Assembly (NCBI GenBank): GCA_036346375.1
Contig: CM070515.1
Coordinates: 6,408,423 to 6,472,422 of the forward strand
Direction of reading: 5' to 3'
Length of the DNA: 64,000 nucleotides
Source of the DNA: Guadua angustifolia
Taxonomy: Eukaryota > Streptophyta > Magnoliopsida > Poales > Poaceae
The notes below the pieces were generated by a model that made no database searches, was not told the DNA's origin, and saw nothing but the letters and a program-made list of their open reading frames with translations. The position numbers and the translations under genes are program-made. This document shows positions 59,121 through 64,000 of the stretch, in pieces (the first letter of the stretch is position 1; every line of letters starts with the position of its first letter).

Positions 59121-61223
59121 CTAGATAGATATGCGCTACTACGCTATGGCTAAGCATGAAACGATCATCTGCCAAGATCAAGTAGAAATTTGTGAATAAG
59201 CAGGGCATAAAATCGTCAATGGATCATAGTTCTACGCAACATAGATAGCTAGTTTCTTCGTAGCTAACCACAAAACTAATCACATCCAAGAAATTAAATC
59301 AAGAAAACCTCGGGCTAATCCACGATATGGACATGATGATCCATCTATAATGGAAGTTTTAGCACACAAAAGCGATTTAACTATTGAAAGGAATAAACAA
59401 CACCTAATGATCCATCTATAATGAAAGGCTCCTAATATAATGGGCTAAAGAGCAAAAATCTAATGGTCCAAGGGTCACATAACAATGATAGGAAATAGTA
59501 GAAAGTTAGAAAATGAGGAAATGGCTAACAATTTACATATCCAATCGGAGGTAGAATAAAACACAAACATGATGCGGCAGTAGTATAGAAAATGATAAGG
59601 CCCCCACCCAAAAATGAATCGAGCTACACCATCATCATGCCGAGTAGCTAAAACGCTAGATGGCTAGAGGCATCTAACTTTTAGTAGAAACGATATTTAC
59701 CCTAAACCTTTAGACCAAACAATATTGAAAAGTAGACTAAAACAAATTACCACGAATGGTGGCCAATCTGTATTTGTAGCAATAGTTGTGCCTGTGCCAC
59801 AATATTATTAGTAATTTTAGTATAGATTGGATAATATCTTGTAATCTCCTTAAAAAGATCATCATGGGTATCACACCCTGGTAGAAATGAATGTATGTAT
59901 CATAAGCATGATATGTCCAGTGAGAAGATAAGCAGACATTGCTAAGTATATGATTCCTGACAGAATATATACTCTGGGCTATAGTATTCTATGTACTCAA
60001 TTTGAACTTTGCCATCTTCTAGGAAGGGACACCAGTAGGCAATGTAGCCATTGGATGTTCAAACCTGAAAACTCTATCAGCAGATATGAACAAACACAAC
60101 TATGGGGTTTTTTTGTAGCGATGCCCGTCGCCTACAACTGCCCTCCTCCCTATCATCTCCCATCTCGCTTTCTTCTAACTTGTAGCAGCAGAAAAATCTT
60201 CCTCCATGGCCTCTTGCCCTCTCGGATTATGGGTCAGCTGTCATGGCACCATTTGTGGCTGTGACAGCCCTTTTCCAGTTTCCAACATATCACAGTATTT
60301 CAAGAGAAACTATTTAGCTTATAATCGATCCTTACATTTTGTAAGGAAATGAAAGGAAGCTCAACATTATACGCTTCTCTGAGTGTTGCCAATGATTAGG
60401 TATACTGACAATAATTTGCCAACCTAGTTATTTTAGAAGGTACCTTGAAATGGTTCTGCATTGTTGTTTGACAAGTAGAAAATCAGTATTTCGATGGACC
60501 AAATGCAGCAAAACATAATGGTTCACCTAGTCCTTGATAACTTAATTGGAAAGGTGGGCACTGCAAAAATGCAAAGAGATAAAAAAACGAAGAAAAAATG
60601 TTAAAGCGTACTAATTTCATTCTGCCAGCTTAACTGACTGTAGAATTGAAGGGAAGTGAAATATGGTTAAGTACTAAAAAATGCTTCAGGTTTATATATG
60701 CTCTAATTCATGATACAGAACATAAAGATATACTCGGTTTCTTGAAAAAGGGCCAGAAGAATTTACCTGATAAACATGGCCACAAAGGATTGCACAGGTC
60801 ACCAATAAATGAACACGACATCCCTTCGCAAAGGCCGAAAATAGAGCCACAAAGCCTAGCACAAGAGAAATGTTTGCAGATATTGTGTGATGTATTCATT
60901 TACGATGAGATTACATTACAACGTAACATGCTTCACTTCTAAAACAAATCATGCATATCATTTATAATGCTATTTGGTATTGGAAACAAGCATTACCTGT
61001 CAATAATGTTAACAACAGATTCTTTCTTGTTCTTATCGATTATCGGCCAGATATCTGAAACATAAAATCATTGCTGAATTAAGTCAAATATAGTAAGTCT
61101 TTCACTCAGGAACAGGGAAAGGGGATCGATCGTTCACCAGAAAAATAAGCACATCAATGGATGAACAAAAAATAAATGGCACATCAAAGGGGATCGATCC
61201 TCAAATCCTTCGGCTTTAATTCA
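59121..61223 (-). mobile_element. Helitron H4 (2.1 kb), probable
   Basis: The 3' end at 59121 (AGCGTAGTAGCGCATATCTATCTAG, here split across AGCGTAGTAGCGC and ATCTATCTAG) is followed by T. The proposed 5' end near 61223 reads TGAATTAAAGCCGAAGGATT, clearly related to the 5' end of H2 (TCTATTAAAGCCGGAAGATT) but with TG in place of TC and no neighbouring Helitron. The interior has only short ORFs. A direct repeat (GGGGATCGATC...ATCAA) lies at 61130-61200. Confidence 0.5.
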
Positions 61224-62222
61224 GCAATAACATGATTTATGTTACTAACAAAAAATAAATGGCATTGTGAGTCGATCATATGGGGATTAACAAATCAATA
61301 TCAACCTAAACATTGAGACAGACTCATCAATTATGAACTTGGCATCTGAAATATACATGCATGCAAATTGTTCTTACTTTGGACTTTCACCTTGCTTCTG
61401 CAATGACGAAGAAGGAACCAATAGTTTATCACGAGGCCAAATATGCTACTTGGGTGTATACAATAAGTAAGAAGCACACAAAGCACACAAACCTGACAAA
61501 AACTTCACCTTGCAAGAATCCATAGCCAATAACATGATTTCGACCTAGGTCAACTCGTACAAAGCAAAAGGGAGGCCTTGCCAACGAAGAATCACCCAAG
61601 AAAACAAAACGATGAAAGGACTTCACATGCTCTGCCTCACGGTCACTTGCATAGACCCAGCAGGATCCAAGTTCCCATGGAAGGAGGGGCCAGAACTCCA
61701 AGAAATGGGCACAAAAAATAGTAAGACCAAGTTCTAGCATTTTGCCTTATGATCAATACCGCATCCAAACAAGCGCAGATATATTACCGCATCTAGCATA
61801 TCATTTCTTTGATTATAAAGGTACCACCTAGGAAACACGAAAGAAAACTAATATGAGGAACAGTCAGACGAAAGAAAACAAAGTTTCTCCAAGTCATTTT
61901 GCCAATAATGTACAAATGAAAGATTTAACTTCTGCAAAATGTAAGTGGAAAATAGTATGATGAAACTCTAGCTATATATATCCAAAGCATATGGAGGTAA
62001 GAATGAATTGTACGTTAAGGGAGCAAAAACTATGCGGCATAAAATAAAAGAGATGCCCTGCCAATCATAACTAAATCGTAACTTTGTAAATAAACTGACT
62101 TTTGTACCCCACATCAGCTATGGGAAGGAGGATCTTGCCAAGTCACAAAATTACTTTTACAATCAGTTCTTCCAAGAGAACTGAAATTTCATTGCAAGAT
62201 TAGAGCTTCAGGGAGTACTTAC

Positions 62223-62304
62223 TATATTGTAGAAGCAATAACTTACAACTAAGATGAACCGGTTATATTGTAGAAGCAATAGCTTGTAACTAAGATGAAC
62301 TGGC
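62223..62304. repeat. 41-bp tandem duplication (x2)
   Basis: TATATTGTAGAAGCAATARC begins units at 62223 and 62264; both contain AACTAAGATGAACYGG. Confidence 0.85.
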
Positions 62305-63360
62305 TATAATAATAACTCCATAAATAATATTCATGAAGCTGTCTCACATCAACCATAGATATCAGCAGGATCAGCAGGAAGGAAATTGCCACACCTGTTG
62401 GCACACCAGAGCTATATCGCTGAACAAAAACATTATCAATTTTTAAACTTTTGAAAGTAACTGCTCATGGTATGGACGAAAGAACATGGAAAAATCATAT
62501 GATCATAGCAACAGCGAGGACATTGCTACATTAGACAACCATATTTCATCGATGTTTTATTTGCTCCCATAAATAAAAACAGAAGTAACAAGATCAGCGC
62601 GCATTGTAGCGACATCGATGTGTACTGCAGGATCGGCTCACATCGTAGTGACATTTACTAACAGAATAGCAAAACCATTAGTTCATCACATACAGGTCAA
62701 GTGAGACAACTTCTTTATTAGCATAGCGCAGCTCCTATAAATCATCCATACGGTCTCGGATTTCTCTAATTACTCCGTAGAAAATGGCAATTATAGTGAA
62801 TAAACAAGCAATTTATGCAGGCTGTATATGTGAAGATACCTATATCAATATTAGGTTTATCTAGTAATCCGCTCTCTCTATCAATGAACTACACTCTATG
62901 TATTTAGTAATAGCTGACCGATCAACGGAATTAAAAGAAACATACGATGTGATAATTGGTTCCTAAAGATGGGAAAAAAATAAAAATTGCCAAGAGTGAG
63001 AATAACATACACTAAGAAACACCAGAACTGCATACGAACATCATGTACTATCCATTTGTGCATATAATCATCTCTTTCTAAATAAGACCTGTAAATGGCT
63101 TCCTAAGAGCTCAACTGCATCGCTAGCCATCTTCTTTGCCTAATATACCAAAACTGTACGTAGCATAAATAGCAATAATTCATTTAATAATCGGCAAACA
63201 AGAACGATACGTTGAAAAAAGTGAAAACTGAAAGGGCAATGGAAAAAAGGGCAACCAAGTGTAGCAGAGAAGGGCCCTGTAGATCCCTCCGCTAAGCCGG
63301 CTGCTTTTGCCGTGCTCTAGGCTGGATTGGATCGAGGAGGAACACAGAGAAGAGTCCCGT

Positions 63361-63515
63361 AGGATTGGCAAGGCAAAGTGCGTAGAAATATAAGAGGATT
63401 AGCAAGGCATAAGGCGCACAAATATAAGAGAATTAGCAAGGCATAGCGCAAACAAATATAAGACGATTAGGAAGACATAGCGCACACAAATATAAGAGTA
63501 TTAGCAAGCCATGCA
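63361..63515. repeat. 34-bp minisatellite, about 4.5 units
   Basis: AATATAAGA occurs at 63387, 63421, 63455 and 63489, exactly 34 bp apart. Units contain ATTAGCAAGGCATAGCGCAC with a few substitutions, and a partial unit precedes the first. Confidence 0.9.
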
Positions 63516-64000
63516 AGAAATAAGCATGTAAACTCGAACTAATATAAGAAACCAAGGGAAAAAACCTTACCTTTGTTTCCTCAAATCAAAACAACCATCT
63601 GGATCAACATGACACTGTAATAGAAGCTTTATAATCTTTATTACATTTAATTGCGAAAGCAGGAGGGAAGTTTAAGAGATATACGACCAAGGAGGAGATC
63701 ACGCACATAAACACCCATAGTAGTCATTTTATCATTGGATCCGGAAACTCTGAAAGGAAGACATATTATATAGAGTGAGTTATGGTACATTGGAAAGGAC
63801 CGCAAAGGGATTAACCATATCATCATAAAGAAGCATAAATGTCTTACAACTATAAACACAGCAAAATTAGCATGTTAAGAAAAGGAGTGAAAAATCATTT
63901 GTGCAGATAGATCCACATGTTTAAGCATTGGGTTCATATATGTGCACATCGTTATGTTTCAAAGAAGCAAGTGCTAGCAGTCTAGTATAGGAATAATGGA

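Larger units (their letters stand above)
61224..64000. other. Right end of window, no intact gene
   Basis: A minus-strand exon-like frame at about 61690-61545 (CWVYASDREAEHVKSFHRFV, FCFVRVDLG) looks protein-like but was not recognised. Otherwise AT-rich sequence with small tandem repeats. Confidence 0.35.

Noticed and set aside
1..64000. tRNA, rRNA, CRISPR, prophage or bacterial operon features
   Set aside because: None was seen; gene structure is that of a plant nuclear genome. A covariance-model search for tRNA and miRNA genes was not possible by eye and would be the decisive test.

Overview
This is nuclear DNA of a grass, most like rice (Oryza) or a close relative. The reasons are intron-rich genes with GT-AG splice sites, a rice-like beta-COP gene, GC-rich 5' coding ends, (CT)n leaders, and a MITE flanked on both sides by (TA)n as described for rice Micron elements. 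There are no bacterial operons, CRISPR arrays or rRNA genes, and I saw no tRNA gene. Species is inferred from overall feel; no search was run.

Layout. 0-2 kb: the 5' part of a minus-strand gene for an acidic plant protein I do not recognise, with a non-coding first exon; the gene runs off the left edge. 4.3-6 kb: a frameshifted, 5'-truncated mitotic cyclin B relic, with a small Helitron and a MITE in one intron. 6.3-6.9 kb: Stowaway-like MITEs. 7.3-8.0 kb: a single-exon gene for a 230-residue MAKR/DUF1645-like protein. 9.2-15.6 kb: the one clearly intact housekeeping gene, coatomer subunit beta, in four coding exons (950 residues). All of these are on the minus strand.

15.7-35.6 kb is mostly transposon-derived. 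It holds a 2.2 kb PIF/Harbinger-type element with perfect TTA target-site duplications that has captured a 3-ketoacyl-CoA synthase exon, a decayed copy of the first ~60 codons of coatomer beta at 24 kb, a broken early-nodulin-like (phytocyanin) gene at 26.1-29.0 kb, an AT-rich element built of six ~172 bp repeats, and tandem MITEs.

35.7-61.2 kb is best read as a chain of four minus-strand Helitrons joined head to tail (H1 to H4 from left to right). At each junction the hairpin-CTAG 3' end of one element is followed after 2-5 bases by the 5' end of the next. H1 carries fragments of a ROP-interactive CRIB (RIC) gene and probably a NAC gene. H3 carries three consecutive exons of alanine aminotransferase and a decayed RPA-like gene typical of plant Helitrons. 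H1 and H3 share a leader region and the same RPA C-terminus; H2 and H4 share a different 5' end. No Rep/helicase gene is visible, so the copies look non-autonomous or dead. The last 2.8 kb shows only small repeats and one exon-like ORF.

The genes do not form a pathway. Coatomer beta and the 7.3 kb gene look functional, the left-edge gene may be, and almost everything else is mobile DNA and gene relics.
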